Shown in pieces: positions 21,766-33,588 of a stretch of 64,000 nucleotides of DNA; the stretch's first letter is position 1; each line of letters opens with the position of its first letter. The notes under the pieces are model-generated. The model worked only from the letters and a program-made list of their open reading frames with translations, was not told where the DNA came from and did not search any database. The stretch spans positions 496,001 to 560,000 of the forward strand of contig BSBK01001301.1 of the NCBI GenBank assembly GCA_027943335.1, given 5' to 3'. Both the position numbers and the translations under genes were made by a program. This DNA comes from Chamaecyparis obtusa. Taxonomy: Eukaryota > Streptophyta > Pinopsida > Cupressales > Cupressaceae.

Positions 21766-21898
21766 TATTATCCTCTTTTCTTTTCTTTTCTTTTCTCTTT
21801 TTCTCTTTTTTTTATTATTTAATTTTTCTTCTTCTCACTTTTTCTCTTCTCTTCCTCTTTTCATTTTTCTCTTCTCTTCCTCTCCCTTTGACATCAAT
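21766..21898 (-). repeat. Polypurine stretch (element sense) in the E 3' untranslated region
   Basis: On the plus strand this is almost pure C and T (CTTTTCTTTTCTTTTCTCTT and so on), so it is purine-rich in the sense of E. It ends at the second polypurine-tract motif. It is probably a slippage-expanded tract derived from that motif. Confidence 0.75.
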
Positions 21899-22068
21899 GG
21901 AAAAGGTACTTACAAAATTTGAAAATTCTAAGCACAAAAGACTTAGTGCTTACTCACCAGATTTAGAATGTCTTGGAAGGAGTCTTCCAAGGTCTTCACT
22001 TCGTCAGTCCATGACTTAATCAAAATCTCACTAACATGGATCAGTCCATTTAGTGCATATGATATTGT

Positions 22069-25000
22069 TTATGCTGCCTTTAGCTTAGTGGGTATAGCAT
22101 TTGACATTGATCCTTCTATTTTCTCCATCTCTATGAGATGAGCTTCAAGAATTGAAAGCTTAGGAGTGATTAGACTCTTTAGCAATCCAAATCTTTCCAC
22201 TACTCTCCCTTTCTCCATATTCAAAACACTTATCTTATCCAAAATCTTCAATGTCTATTTTCCCATTTCTACCATAGTTTGTGAATAGATTTCACAACTC
22301 TCCATCAAGTTGCTAGTGTAGCCATGTCCTTGGCTATGATATCTTCAATGTTATTCACATGTCTGAAAGGATTTATACAATGTATACCTTTCTTCCTTGT
22401 TCTATGTAGCTTCTAGCTTTAAGTGTAGTTGCTTTCAGAAAGTCCAAGTCCCATAAGATGGATTGACATACTTCCTTCAACTTCTTTTCTAGGAACCTCT
22501 TTTCTTCCTTATCCTCTGTGGTCTTCAACAGTGACTCAAAATAACTGTCAAAGTTGTCCAGTGCCAAGCTCAAATTATTTTCATCATCCTTTCCTTGAAA
22601 GACAATAGGTGTAGGGAGTAATTTGTTCACTATCTCCACTGGCCTAGTAATCACCTTTACCCTTTTATCCCCCTTTTTTACTGAGCTTTCTTTTTCCTTA
22701 GAAAAATCCATGAAGGATAACCTCATGAGTTCATCCTCATCCATGCTTTCTACATCTGTGCTCACTGGTTTGGCCATGCTTTCCAACAATAGAGTAGAAG
22801 AGGTGTCTGGTTCTTGTTTATGCTCAACTCTTACCTCTACTTATTATATTCTTTTTTCTTCTACCTACCTTTCTTCTTTTTGTATCTCCTTCTCATGTAC
22901 CTTATCTTCCTATTTTTCCTATGTATGCTCTTCCTTTATTTGTCCTTCTTCTTTAACTATCATCACATTGTCTAAATTATCTTGAAATGGGTCATTCACA
23001 TCAAGCGAGATGTCAAGGGTCACAGGCAACACTAGAGACAAAGAAGTATGGTTTCATATTAGCTTCGCTTTCTTGCTCACACACTTCAACTGTCTTAGAA
23101 ATTTTCTCCTATTCCCAAGGGTGTAGGCTTGGTAACCTTGGGAGGTGAGGTCTTCATAGGCATGTTGCTCATAAGAATTTGATCTAGCGCCTTTTGTGTG
23201 TCCTCTATGATTTCATCATATTTTCTTGCCATAATCTTCACCAATCTGGCATTTGTCCTCAATAAGGGTTTTAGCTCTTTGATGATTCTCTCCCTCTCTA
23301 GTATAGAGACTACCAACAACATGTCTTCAATGGCCTTATTTCTTATGTTCTCATCCTCAGACTATGCTAAATATTTTCTTATTTCTAACTTGCTATATAA
23401 GTCCTTAGGGATACTTCCTTCTATCTCTAACAAATTCTTCTTGAAAATTAACTAGTGCTCAATTATAGTGTCCTCAATTATTGCTTGATTTTCAGAGTCA
23501 TACCTTTCATATTATCTATTTATAGTCTTTAGATTCCCATCTCTTATTACTCTCTTTTGTAACATTTGAATATCTGGCTTCCATAGATCCTGTGGTCTCT
23601 TCTATACTTATTTTTATTCTTCCTTATCATTCACTTTTTTTTCTTTCTTCTTTGTTTCAGCTTCTACATTTTGATTCTTGGGGCTGCTTTGTTTGGTAGA
23701 TCTTGTAGATCTTCTAGGTGTGCTTGCAGGTACAACTTCTACAATTTTCTCATGTGAAACTGATAAATTAACTATGTCTAGAGTAGGCCTTACTATCTTT
23801 TTAGCTTCAAAAAGGGGAGGTGCATTAATTTCCATACTAGAAGATGCTTCTTTCATATTTTTCCTTAGTTTCTTTAGCTTCTCTCTAGTGATTCCTACCT
23901 TCATAATAATATACTCAACTATTTTGTCAATCTTTCTCTTCCTAGTCCCTTTATCTTGTTCTTCTCTAACTTTATCTGACTTTTCCCAGTATGTTCCCCA
24001 TCTCTCTTCATATGTGTCTACTTCAGATGCAAGAACATGTTCAACTTGCATTGTGATAACTTTGAAACTGACCTCATACCCCATAGGGTAGCACCATTGC
24101 TTCCTAGGTTTGACTACCTCAAAGCACACACAGTCAGTTTCAACCATGAAACAAATTGTGTCTTTATATTTTTCAACTATTTCCTTAGGTATCCTATATC
24201 TCTCCTTCATTTTCCTTTGAGGGATTTTGGTCATTGCAAATAGCTCTCCATCTACCCAATTCTTATTTTATCTTTTGTAGCTCTTAGAGATTTGAATACC
24301 AATGGGTACATCATCCTTCTATGCTCTAGGATGCATTCTAGGAAAATTGTGTACAATGTGGATGTACATATAAACCACAAGTGAACCAAACTTGAATGCC
24401 TTTGACTTATCTTTCATTATAACCTTTACATTTTCCAAAAATTATTGTGCTAGAACTTCGCATAGGTTATATTTCTTGTTTTCCTTAACCATTATGTATG
24501 CCATCATAACTAATCTAGCTGATACAAAGTTAGGTCTACTATTGTGGAACATCTTGTAACCTAATATCATTGCCACCAACCTTACATCTTGTTGAAAGAT
24601 GTCATTTACTATCATTTCTCTCTTAGCCCACTTAGAATGGGTTAGGGTTTCTGCTTGTTTTCTGATGTTTTTATCAGCCACTGGGAGGGCTCCAATATTA
24701 TCTAATATAGTTATCTCATGAATCATTTGTCCACATATCTTACCTAGGTAGTCTCTAATCCATATGAACCAATCATGGATTCTACTTAGGATTATCTTGA
24801 ACCATTTGGTTTCATGGAACTCATTCAGTAGGGTTAACTTGATAATGGACTGGTCTTCCAAATGTTTAAACTGTTCTACCATCTTTCCATCTGCTTCTAT
24901 CATCCCATCTAGTTCATTATAGATATCAACATCTCCTATAATCTCATAATTGCAATGTATGTAATCCCTAATGTCCTCAACATGTAACATGTTGTAAGGG

Positions 25001-25107
25001 GTTTGTGAAAATACTCCTTCTGGATCATCCTCACAAGACTTAAATGGTTGTTTCTTAAACTTGTACCTCAGTCTATCAACAACATAAAAAATCACAGGTG
25101 CATCCAT
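22069..25107 (-). pseudogene. Element E ORF2, uncharacterised conserved retroelement protein
   Basis: I do not recognise a named family. On the minus strand one frame, with a few stops and one shifted segment, gives about 1,013 codons. The N-terminal domain (24442-25107) starts MDAPVIFYVVDRLRYKFKKQ and contains MLHVEDIRDYIHC, HETKWFKIILSRIHD and MIHEITILDNIGALPV. The middle part (23614-24234) reads RYRIPKEIVEKYKDTICFMV and ERWGTYWEK, then a basic tail. The C-terminal part (22373-22789, 22069-22251) is charged and coiled-coil-like, with FLEKKLKEV. Each block aligns in order with ORF2 of array F. No catalytic motif, signal peptide or membrane span is seen. It could be a structural or nucleic-acid-binding accessory protein; that is inference. 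Confidence 0.8.
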
Positions 25108-25315
25108 ATCTTCTTGAAGAGTATAAAGTCTAAATACCTTTGATATGCTAAATTATGGAACTTCCTCTCAAATTGATCATCCAATATATCTTCTATATGG
25201 CTAAAATGCTTCTCCACACTTCTCTCCTTGGTCGTTGATAATCAAACAGTGTAGAAATGACATGCTTCAATCTCTTTTATCCACCGCAGGCTGTGTAAGT
25301 GCATTAATCATAGGT

Positions 25316-25320
25316 AGCTC
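25316..25320. repeat. Target-site duplication of array F, left copy (AGCTC)
   Basis: AGCTC precedes the first LTR. The same five bases are found at 44768-44772 after the fourth LTR. No copy is found at the inner LTR junctions. Confidence 0.88.
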
Positions 25321-26442
25321 TATTGGCAAGTTGATTATATTGAAGTATATGACTATATTTAGTGTTGTCATTATGGAAATAAAGGAATATGAAATTTAGG
25401 AGTCAGCGCATATTGAAGAAGATAAAAAATATGGCTAAGTATGGAAGACTGGACATATAGCAAAGCAATGGGTGATCAAAGCATCAACACACGTGTGTAT
25501 AAAAGAGTTATGGAATGTGCCCTTGAAGATAAGCTTCTAAGTATGTATTCATGCTAAGTCTAAGAGTGCATGATGATATGAGTCAGTATAACAAAGTTAT
25601 AGTCAGATGAAGTGGCATAGATAGTAAGCGGTAGAATAGAATAGAGCATGGAGCCGACTATTTGTATTTTGACTAGCGCTTGTAATGTTGTTTTGTAAAG
25701 GCTATGCACCTATTGTATTTAGGTCATAGACATGTTAATATGAATATATGTAAACACACTTGAGCTAATTCAATTGGAAGTGGTGTATGTAATTAGTTAT
25801 AGGCCGACTTGATGAAAATTTTTATATGCGCATATAAATAAGACATGTGCCCTTGTAATTCGGTATGGCATAAGAAATAGAGTTCAGATAAGAAGAGAAG
25901 AAGTATGTGAAGAGTAGATAAAATGTGGTAGAGCTTTACAAGAGGCTAAAGAATTAGCACACAAAAGGAATTGGTCAGACAAGTAGTGTCACTACACTAA
26001 TTCATCATACAGATATAGTGTGTATCTGATATTTAGAAGGTTGTAGCCTTCACCACTTGAGTAGTGAGCTCTAGGAAAATGTGTCCCCACCCCTAACAGG
26101 GTCAATTGTAAAAGACTCCTAATAGGGTCCGACCCTTGACCAGGTCCCTATACTAAAGAATTGTAAAGAACAACTCCTAACAGGGTTGCAAGATCTTCTA
26201 ACAAGGATCATAATACACAAGTACAGTTCTTAGTGGGTGTCAATTCCCACTGGGGTTTTTACCTATTTTGGTTTCCACGTAATCATATTTGGTGTCATGT
26301 GTTATGAATGATTATCTTATTTGCAATAATGTTCATTTTAATTACTAAGCAATTAAGTTAAGATTCAAGAGTCCAGAAAAACTAATTAAGTAGTTAACAC
26401 TGATTCACCCCCCCCCCCCTCTCAATGTTCCCAATCCTAACA
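25321..26442 (+). repeat. Array F LTR1
   Basis: It is 1,122 bp. It starts TATTGGCAAG where the other copies have TGTTGGAAAG, and ends AATCCTAACA. It has a run of about 14 C before CTCTCAATG near the end, and several CTCCTAACAGGGT-type units. It shares a TTCATGCTAA segment and TTGAAG near the start with LTR4. Confidence 0.92.
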
Positions 26443-26444
26443 AT

Positions 26445-26455
26445 TGGTATTAGAT
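26445..26455 (+). other. Array F unit 1 primer site, decayed
   Basis: It reads TGGTATTAGAT against the tRNA-iMet match TGGTATCAGAG. Confidence 0.75.
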
Positions 26456-26496
26456 CTCTAGTCCTCTGAAGATAAATTTAATCACTTGAGGAGATC

Positions 26497-27478
26497 ATGC
26501 ATAAGGGAGAAAAGAAACATTTTAAAAAGAATCTTCAAGCAGCTCTTGAAGACCTTGACAAATCAGATTGAAGAGTTAGATGAAAAGCAACTTAACAATC
26601 AAGAATCCTATGAAGAATAGGTCAAAGAAAACAAGCAGTTAGATCAAGAAATAAGTTAAGCAAACATGAAAGTATTGGAGTTAGATAATATCAAGAAACA
26701 GATAGAATTTGAATTGACTAATGCAAAGAATCATATCAAAAAGTTGCACACAAGCAAGGATCTAATAGAGTCACAATTGTATGCACAAAAGGTTAAAGGA
26801 GAAACCAGTGGTATTGGATTCAATGAAGCAAAAAATTAGATCAATGACATGCAAGAAAGAAAGAAAGCATTAGAAGAATCTATAGAAGCTAAGAAGATAG
26901 GAAATCATACAAAAGTTGAAACTGAACCACCCAAGGATAAGCGCAAGTCGGTAAACAAGACTTGTTATTCCTGTAACAAGCATGGTCACATAGAAAGAAA
27001 TTGTAAAGAGGTAAGACCTTTTAATGGTTACTATTATTCATGCAATAAGTTTGGTCATAGAGCTATGAATTGTAGATCAAATCAAAGAAATTAGAATCAG
27101 CAAAGTCAGAGAAGTCATCCTCAACACCATATAAGAAACTCTCATAACATTACATGTCACATATGCAATTATGTTGGTCACATAGCCAAACATTGTAGTA
27201 TGGAAACCCACATGAATGTGCCAAGGAATATCAAGCCTCCAATCATTTTTCACTCATGTAACAAGGATGGACACATCTCTAGGTTTTGCAGAACAAGAGC
27301 GCAAAGATAGGAAAGCCCTAAAAATTCAAAAAGCTCAATAATAGAAGAAGCAGGATAAGTCAATTTTGTGTAAGCTTTAGATGATGCGAGCTTGATTTGG
27401 AAAAAAGAAAAGAAGGATAATGTTGATTAAATAGTTGAGGATGCATCTACAATGGACACACCTCCTATTTATGGTTAA
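26497..27478 (+). pseudogene. Array F unit 1 ORF1, gag-like zinc-knuckle protein, deleted copy
   Basis: It starts at ATG 26497 (MHKGEKKH), the position that opens the intact frame in unit 2. About 150 bp of the coiled-coil region present in units 2 and 3 is missing here. Two knuckles survive well: CYSCNKHGHIERNC, and SCNKFGHRAMNC preceded by a Tyr where the first Cys would be. Further on CHICNYVGHIAKHC and SCNKDGHISRFC can be read between stops. It ends at TAA 27476-27478 after the PPIYG-type tail. It probably packaged element RNA when intact. Confidence 0.85.
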
Positions 27479-27885
27479 ATGACCTTCATGGTCATAGGGG
27501 GGGCTAGATTAGCTTTAGACCCCTGCACAGCTAGTATACTCACTCTCAGAGTATGCACCTTGGACTAAAACTATTTGGAGACTATGTGATGCAGTATGCA
27601 AGAGAACACTACCTGATTGTTAGTAGAAACAAAGAATGAAATTTACATTTGCATTCTGTACTTATGCGGCAAGCATTGATGGTAGAAAAGTTGCTTTATA
27701 GCCATCATAAATTCATTATTCTCGCATTACATTCTAAGTTGAGCGATTGGAGACTACAAAAGATCAAGTAGTTGAGTTGAGAATCATTATAGTTGAATCA
27801 ATTAGCAAAGAAGGAATACAATTTGTTATGAAGCCCTAGCTCGACGCATCATCTCATAAACCATTCAGAAGCATTTAATCAAGTC

Positions 27886-30800
27886 ATGGCTACACTAGTT
27901 GTATTTGATGTTGCTGAAAGAAAGAGATATGTTTTTAAGAGGCATCCATTTAAGTCCACCCTAGATGACCTAGAAGGAGCATTTTCAAGAACCCCAATGG
28001 GTGTCATGCATGTAGAAGACATACACATGTATGTGTATTGAAAAAAGGATCCAGTTGGTTTAGAAAGAATTAGGTCGCATCTTGAGTCAATGATGAAACC
28101 TGATAAAACATTCATAGATGAGTTTGTGCACCTAGAAGACCACCCTATTATTGAGTATTCTATAGCACATAAATTTTATGAGTCTGACTAGATTAAGATC
28201 TTGTTGAGCAGGATCCATGATGACCTATTATGGATAGGTGAAGTACTAGTAAGAATCAAAGCTAATCTCATTCATGAGAAGATAGGTTTATCTAAGACAG
28301 ACATCATTCTTTCAGTTGGAAAGGATGTCAGAAAATTGGTTGTACAAGCCTACAAATCCCAGAGTGACAAGCACAGGATGACAATTGAGCCAATTGAGGA
28401 GAAGGACATCAAATTGATGTCTATGATTCTTGGTTATAGATTTCAATATGCTAATATGGTCAATAGTGTGTCCACAACCACTATTCTTGCAGCCATCAGG
28501 ATAGTAAACAAGAATGGAGAATCCAACTTTTGTGAAATCTTGCACACACAATTGATGGATAACATAAGGGAAATCAAGCATGATAAGACCAAAATATTCA
28601 GGTTTGGGTTTTTAATAATCTATATGTACTTTCATATAATTGGGAAGGTATCTGACTTATACTTAGATAAAAGTTTACCTACAATGCCTCAAATATCCCT
28701 TAAGGCATCAGTTGAGAGCACACTAAGAGACTACATGGAGTTAGAGTTGAAAACCTTTAGTCTAAAGATCCAAATGAGGTATAGGATACTTGAAAGCATT
28801 GTGTAAAAATAAAAAGATAGTATATGTTTCATGGTGGAAACTGACACCACTTGTATGGAAGTAGTGGAACCAAGGAAAAAATGGATTCATCCACTTGGGT
28901 ATGAAGTGGAGGAACACATCTTAGAAGCATATGCACAAGTCCTCCTCATAGCGCCAAAGGATCCCAATGAGCCTAGATGGGGAACTTATGAGGAACAGAC
29001 TAGGGCGGTAGATGGAGTCCTAAATAGTGTAGCGACCAAGAGGAAAGCCTCTAAAATTACATTTGAATTATTGAAGATCCATGGTGTGACCCAAGAAGAC
29101 CTAGATAAAGCTAGGGAAGCAAAGATAGCTATGCAAATTGAGAGTGCATCCTCTATGGAAGCTAAGACAGAGAAGACATATGATCCCAAGATGAAGAAGG
29201 TAAAAGTTGAGAAAAGAAATGATCAAAAGAAAAAAGAGATTAAGATAGATGATATCAGTCATGTGCCAATAGACATAGTTGATGTGGAGTCCACTGAAGC
29301 ATATCCCAAGATCCCTAAGAGGAAGAAGAAAACTACCACAAGCCACCCTTTAGCAAGAACCACAAGAAGAAGAGGCAAAAATGTACAACCACGTCCTGAG
29401 GTAGGATTCCTACCAAGTCTTCAAATATTAACGACTATAGTGGTAGAGAAAGGAAGGTTAGATCAGGTATCTAATTTCTATGATAGATATCATGAGATTG
29501 ACAAGTCTGTGATCCATGATATGCTGATCAAACATATGATAAAATTCATGAAGATTGTGCTAGAAATGAAGATGGTGATTCCGTATAAAGTTTGGGAAAT
29601 TTTGGATTCCTTGAAAAGAAAAGCAATAGAGGAAGACTTTAGAATCAAAGAGAAAACACTAGATGACAATCTGCCAGTATGTTCAATTGATGAGAAAACA
29701 CTACTACTAGTTTTGGTGAAGCCACACCTCAAAACTAAGATTAGGACATTGCACATAATGAACAAGGATTATGAGCATATAACCAAGGAGATAGAAAAAT
29801 ATTTTGAGAAAGTATTCCTTGAACAACGCATGCAACCTACATCTGCACCCATCACACAAGCACCTATTGAGCAAGCTAAAGGATTTGAGGTCACAAATAC
29901 ACCTATCACAGGTCCACAGGAATTAGCGCCCTTAGTGACAGTGTCTACAGTTGAAATAAAGTTTGTGATCATGCTCACAACCCAATAAGATAACATAATA
30001 ATGATTGATAATGTGGAGAAACACTATGCGGTGACTATTCATCTATGCCACAAGAAGATGTGTTGATTGAGGACTTAACATGACAAGAAGAAGAAGATGA
30101 AAAAGAAGAAGAAAAGGAGAAAGAAGAAGAAGAGGAGAAAGAAAAGGAACCAACAGATGAACCCTCTATTGATAGTCCTACAAAAACAAAGATAGAAGTA
30201 ATGGACATCACACCTATCACTCATATGCCTTCAGTATCATTTTTGTCAAGTTTGACCCCTGACACTACAAGTTTGGACTCTTGGGGAGAAGAAGACCTAA
30301 TCAAGATTAGTGTCCTTTCTATGGAGAAGGCCAAGGAAAAACAAGTAATGAGAAATCCTCTTTCTATTGAGTCAATAGACATCTTGAACAATCTACTACT
30401 AGGAGAGAACAAGGTACAAAAATTGCACTCAGTGGAGGATGTCAGCAACATCCTAACAAGCTTCAAGGAAAACTTCTCCTGCTTAGAAGAAATAATGGCT
30501 AAGGTAGTAGAAGAGAAGTATATTAAGAAGAGATTGGATGAGCTGACTGTAAAATTTTCACTTGACCTCAACTCTTTAAAGGTTGGTCAAGCTTCACTAA
30601 AAGAATTTGCAACCAAAGGAAGGAAACTCATGGCAAACTACATGAACCAAGACAAGCTAACTGCAAATCTCTATAAGAAAATTTAGGAGGAAGAGGCTAT
30701 GATAGAGAAAGTGAGGAAATCAGTAGAAGATCCCATTGTAGATGTAAACATGTGTAACAATGTATACCAGGTACAAGTGGAAAAAATAGAAAAGACAGAA

Positions 30801-31064
30801 AAAGAAATGTCCAAGATAAGGGCAAGGCAAACACAGTTGAGAAATGCTCTTTCGCCCTCACTAGATGTCTTGAATCAGAACATCAAGGAGATCGATGCCA
30901 CTATGGTGACATATGATAAAGTTCCATGTATAGAACTAGAGAAGATGGAAAATTTAACATATTCTTTGTGCGCCCATCTTCAAACTATAGACACACTAAA
31001 TAAATTTTGGCAAAATGAGATTGCTAATCTAAAGTTAGCATATCCAAATGTCTTCACTTTTTAA
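27886..31064 (+). pseudogene. Array F unit 1 ORF2, uncharacterised conserved protein
   Basis: It starts at ATG 27886 (MATLVVFDVAERKRYVFKRH). The domain order matches units 2 and 3 and element E: MHVEDI near the start, LLSRIHDDLLWIGEV and LIHEKIGL, then CFMVETDTTCMEVVEPRK, PRWGTYEEQ, a Lys-rich linker, an acidic Glu/Lys tract near 30080-30150, and a charged C-terminal half ending LKLAYPNVFTF. In-frame stops occur near 28040, 28189 and 28804. A 70-bp deletion near 30024 relative to unit 2 shifts the frame. I cannot name a family. Confidence 0.85.
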
Positions 31065-31090
31065 GAACTTGTGAATACATTTTTTTAGCA

Positions 31091-31117
31091 CCTTTGTCAT
31101 TAATGTCAAAGGGGGAG
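31091..31117 (+). other. Array F unit 1 upstream polypurine-like palindrome
   Basis: CCTTTGTCATTAATGTCAAA followed by GGGGGAG is a near-palindrome. It recurs at 31252-31283 at the LTR2 boundary, about 160 bp on. The same pairs exist in units 2 (from 37268 and from 37428) and 3 (from 43446 and from 43623). Confidence 0.8.
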
Positions 31118-31270
31118 TAAAGTATGAATAAGGAACCATATGGATCCTTGTAAATGATGTAAATAAAAGTATAGTACATAAGGGGAGATATAAGTTAGAG
31201 TATGTATTACAAAATTTTGTATAAGCATACAATTAGTAACTTCGCCATATTCCTTTGTTGTCATTAATGA

Positions 31271-31283
31271 AAAAGGGGGAGAT
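31271..31283 (+). other. Array F unit 1 polypurine tract
   Basis: AAAAGGGGGAGAT abuts LTR2 (TGTTGGAAAG). The equivalents are 37447-37459 and 43642-43654. Confidence 0.88.
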
Positions 31284-32403
31284 TGTTGGAAAGTTGACTA
31301 TACTAAAGTATATGACTATATTTAGTTTTTTAATTATGGAAACAAAGTCATATGAAATTTTGGAGTCATCACATATTGAAGAAGATTATAAATATGGCTG
31401 AGTATGGAAGACTGGAAATATAGCAGAGCACCAGGTGATTAGAGCATCAATGCACATGTGTATGATAGAGTTATGACATGCACCCTTGAAGATAAGCTTC
31501 TAAGTATGTATTCCAGATAATTATAAGAGCACATGATGATATGAGTCAGTATAAGGAAGTTACAGTCAGATGAAGTGGCACAGACAGTAAGTGGCAGAAC
31601 AGGACAGAGCATGGAGCTGACTGTTTGTAGTTTGACTAGCGCTTGTAATGTTGTGTTGTAAAGGTTATGCACCTATTGTATTTAGGTCATAGACATGTTA
31701 ATATGAATATATGTAAACACACTTGAGCTAATTCAATTGGGAGCGGTGTATATAATTAGTGATAGGCCGACTTGATGAAATTTTTTGTGTGTACATATAT
31801 ATAAGACATGCGCCTTTGTAATTTGGTATGGCATGAGAAATAGAGTTTGGATAAGCAAAGTAGAAGTATGCAAAGATTAGATAGGATGTGGTAGATATTT
31901 ACAAGAGGCTAAAGCATTAGCGCACAAAAGAAAATTATCAGACAAGTAGTGTCACTACACCAGTTCATCCTGCAGATATAGTGTGTATTTGATATCCAGA
32001 AGGTTGTAGCCTTCACCACTTGATTAGTGAGCTCTAGGAAAGTGTGTCCCCACCCCTAATAGGGTTAATTATAAAAGAATCCTCAAAGGATCTGACCCTT
32101 GACCAAGTCACTATACTAAAGCATTGTAAATAACAACTCCTAACAGGGTTGTGAGATCTTCTAACATGGATCATAATACACAAGTACAGTTCTTAGTGGG
32201 TGTCAATTCCCACCAGGGTTTTTACCTATTTTGGTTTCCCCGTAATCATATTTGGTGTCATGTGTTATGAATTATTATCTTATTTTCAATAATGATCATT
32301 TCATTTACTAAGCAATTAAGTTAAGATTCAAGAGTTCAGAAAAAGTATTTAAGTAGTGAACACTTATTCACCCTCCCCCCTCTCAGTGTTCCCAATCCTA
32401 ACA
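31284..32403 (+). repeat. Array F LTR2 (internal)
   Basis: It is 1,120 bp, TGTTGG to CTAACA. It is the 3' LTR of unit 1 and the 5' LTR of unit 2 at once. There is no target duplication at its edges. Confidence 0.93.
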
Positions 32404-32405
32404 AT

Positions 32406-32416
32406 TAGTGTCAGAG
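32406..32416 (+). other. Array F unit 2 primer site, decayed
   Basis: It reads TAGTGTCAGAG, two changes from TGGTATCAGAG. Confidence 0.75.
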
Positions 32417-32457
32417 AACTAGTCCTCTGAAGATAAGTTTAACCACTTGAGGAGATC

Positions 32458-33588
32458 ATGGATAAGGGAGAAATGAAACATCTAAAAAATAATCTTGAAC
32501 CAACTCTTGAAGACCTTGACAGATCTGAAAAAGAAATTGAAGAACTAAAAGAAAAGGTTAGTGATTCTCATGCAGTCATTAAAAAGATGAGAAAACATTT
32601 GAAAGACTATTCCACAAGTGATTTGGGAAAAATGGTTAAAAAGATAAATGAGGAAAACACTTCTCTAAAAGATCATATTGAAGAGTTAGATGAAAAGCTA
32701 CTTAACAATCAAGAAGCCTATGAAGAACAGGTCAAAGAAAACAAGCATTTAGATGAAGAACTAAGGCAAGAAAACATGAAAATTTTGGAGTTAGAGAATA
32801 TCAAGAAACAAATAGAATCTGAATTTACTGAGGCAAAGAATCATATCAACAAGTTGCACACAAGAAAGGATCTAAGAGAGTCACAATTGTATGCACAAAA
32901 GGTTAAAGGAGACACCAACGGTATTGGCTTCAATGAAGCACAAAATTTGATCAATGACATACGAGCAAGAAAGAAAGCATCAAAAGAATCTATAGAAGCT
33001 AAGAAGACAGGAAATCATACAGAAGCTAAAACTGAACCATGCAAGGATGAGCGCAAGTCAGTAAACAAGACTTGGTATTCCTGTAACAAGCATGGTCACA
33101 TAACAAGAAATTGTAAAGAGGTAAGACCTTTTAATGGTTATTATTATTCATGCAATAATTTTGGTCATAGATCTATGAATTGTAGATCAAATCAAAGAAA
33201 TCAGAATCAGAAAAGTCAGAGAAGTCATCCTCAGCACAATGTAAGAAACTCTTAGAACATTACATGTCACATATGCAATTATGTTGGTCAAACAACCAAA
33301 CAGTGCAGTATGGCAACCCACATGAATGCGTTGAGGAATATCAGGCCTCCAATCATTTGTCACTCATGTAACAAGGCTAGACACATCTCTAGGTTCTACA
33401 GAACAAGAGCACAAAGACAAGAATGCCTTAAAAAGTTAGAAAGCTCAATATTAGAAGAAGAAGGAGAAGTCAAGATTGTGCAAGCTTCAGATGATGTGAG
33501 CTTGATTTGGAAAGAAGAAAAGAAGGATAATGTTGATGAAATAGTTGAGGATGCATCCACAATGGATGCACCTCCTATTTATGGTTAA
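32458..33588 (+). pseudogene. Array F unit 2 ORF1, coiled-coil and zinc-knuckle protein (best copy)
   Basis: It starts at ATG 32458 and is open for 265 codons to 33255, then continues in frame past one TAG to 33588. Residues 1-150 are a long charged coiled coil (KEIEELKEKVSDSHAVIKKM, DQIEELDEKLLNNQ-like repeats). Two knuckles lie at about 200-240: WYSCNKHGHITRNC (first Cys is Trp) and SCNNFGHRSMNC. After the stop, CHICNYVGQTTKQC (His changed) and CHSCNKARHISRFY (last Cys changed) follow, and then an acidic tail ends at PPIYG. The copia capsid (UBN2) is not recognisable. The N-terminal coiled coil may take over multimerisation. Confidence 0.87.

Larger units (their letters stand above)
20630..25320 (-). 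mobile_element. Element E, 3' part: pol-less LTR element (minus), interrupted by array F
   Basis: E has a 3' LTR at 20630-21679, polypurine motifs, and a long ORF2 (22069-25107) on the minus strand. It is then cut at 25320 by array F. Its 5' part with a zinc-knuckle ORF resumes at 44773-45575. No protease, integrase or reverse transcriptase motif was found in either part. ORF2 is homologous along its whole length to the ORF2 of F, so E and F are separate families with the same layout. Confidence 0.85.
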
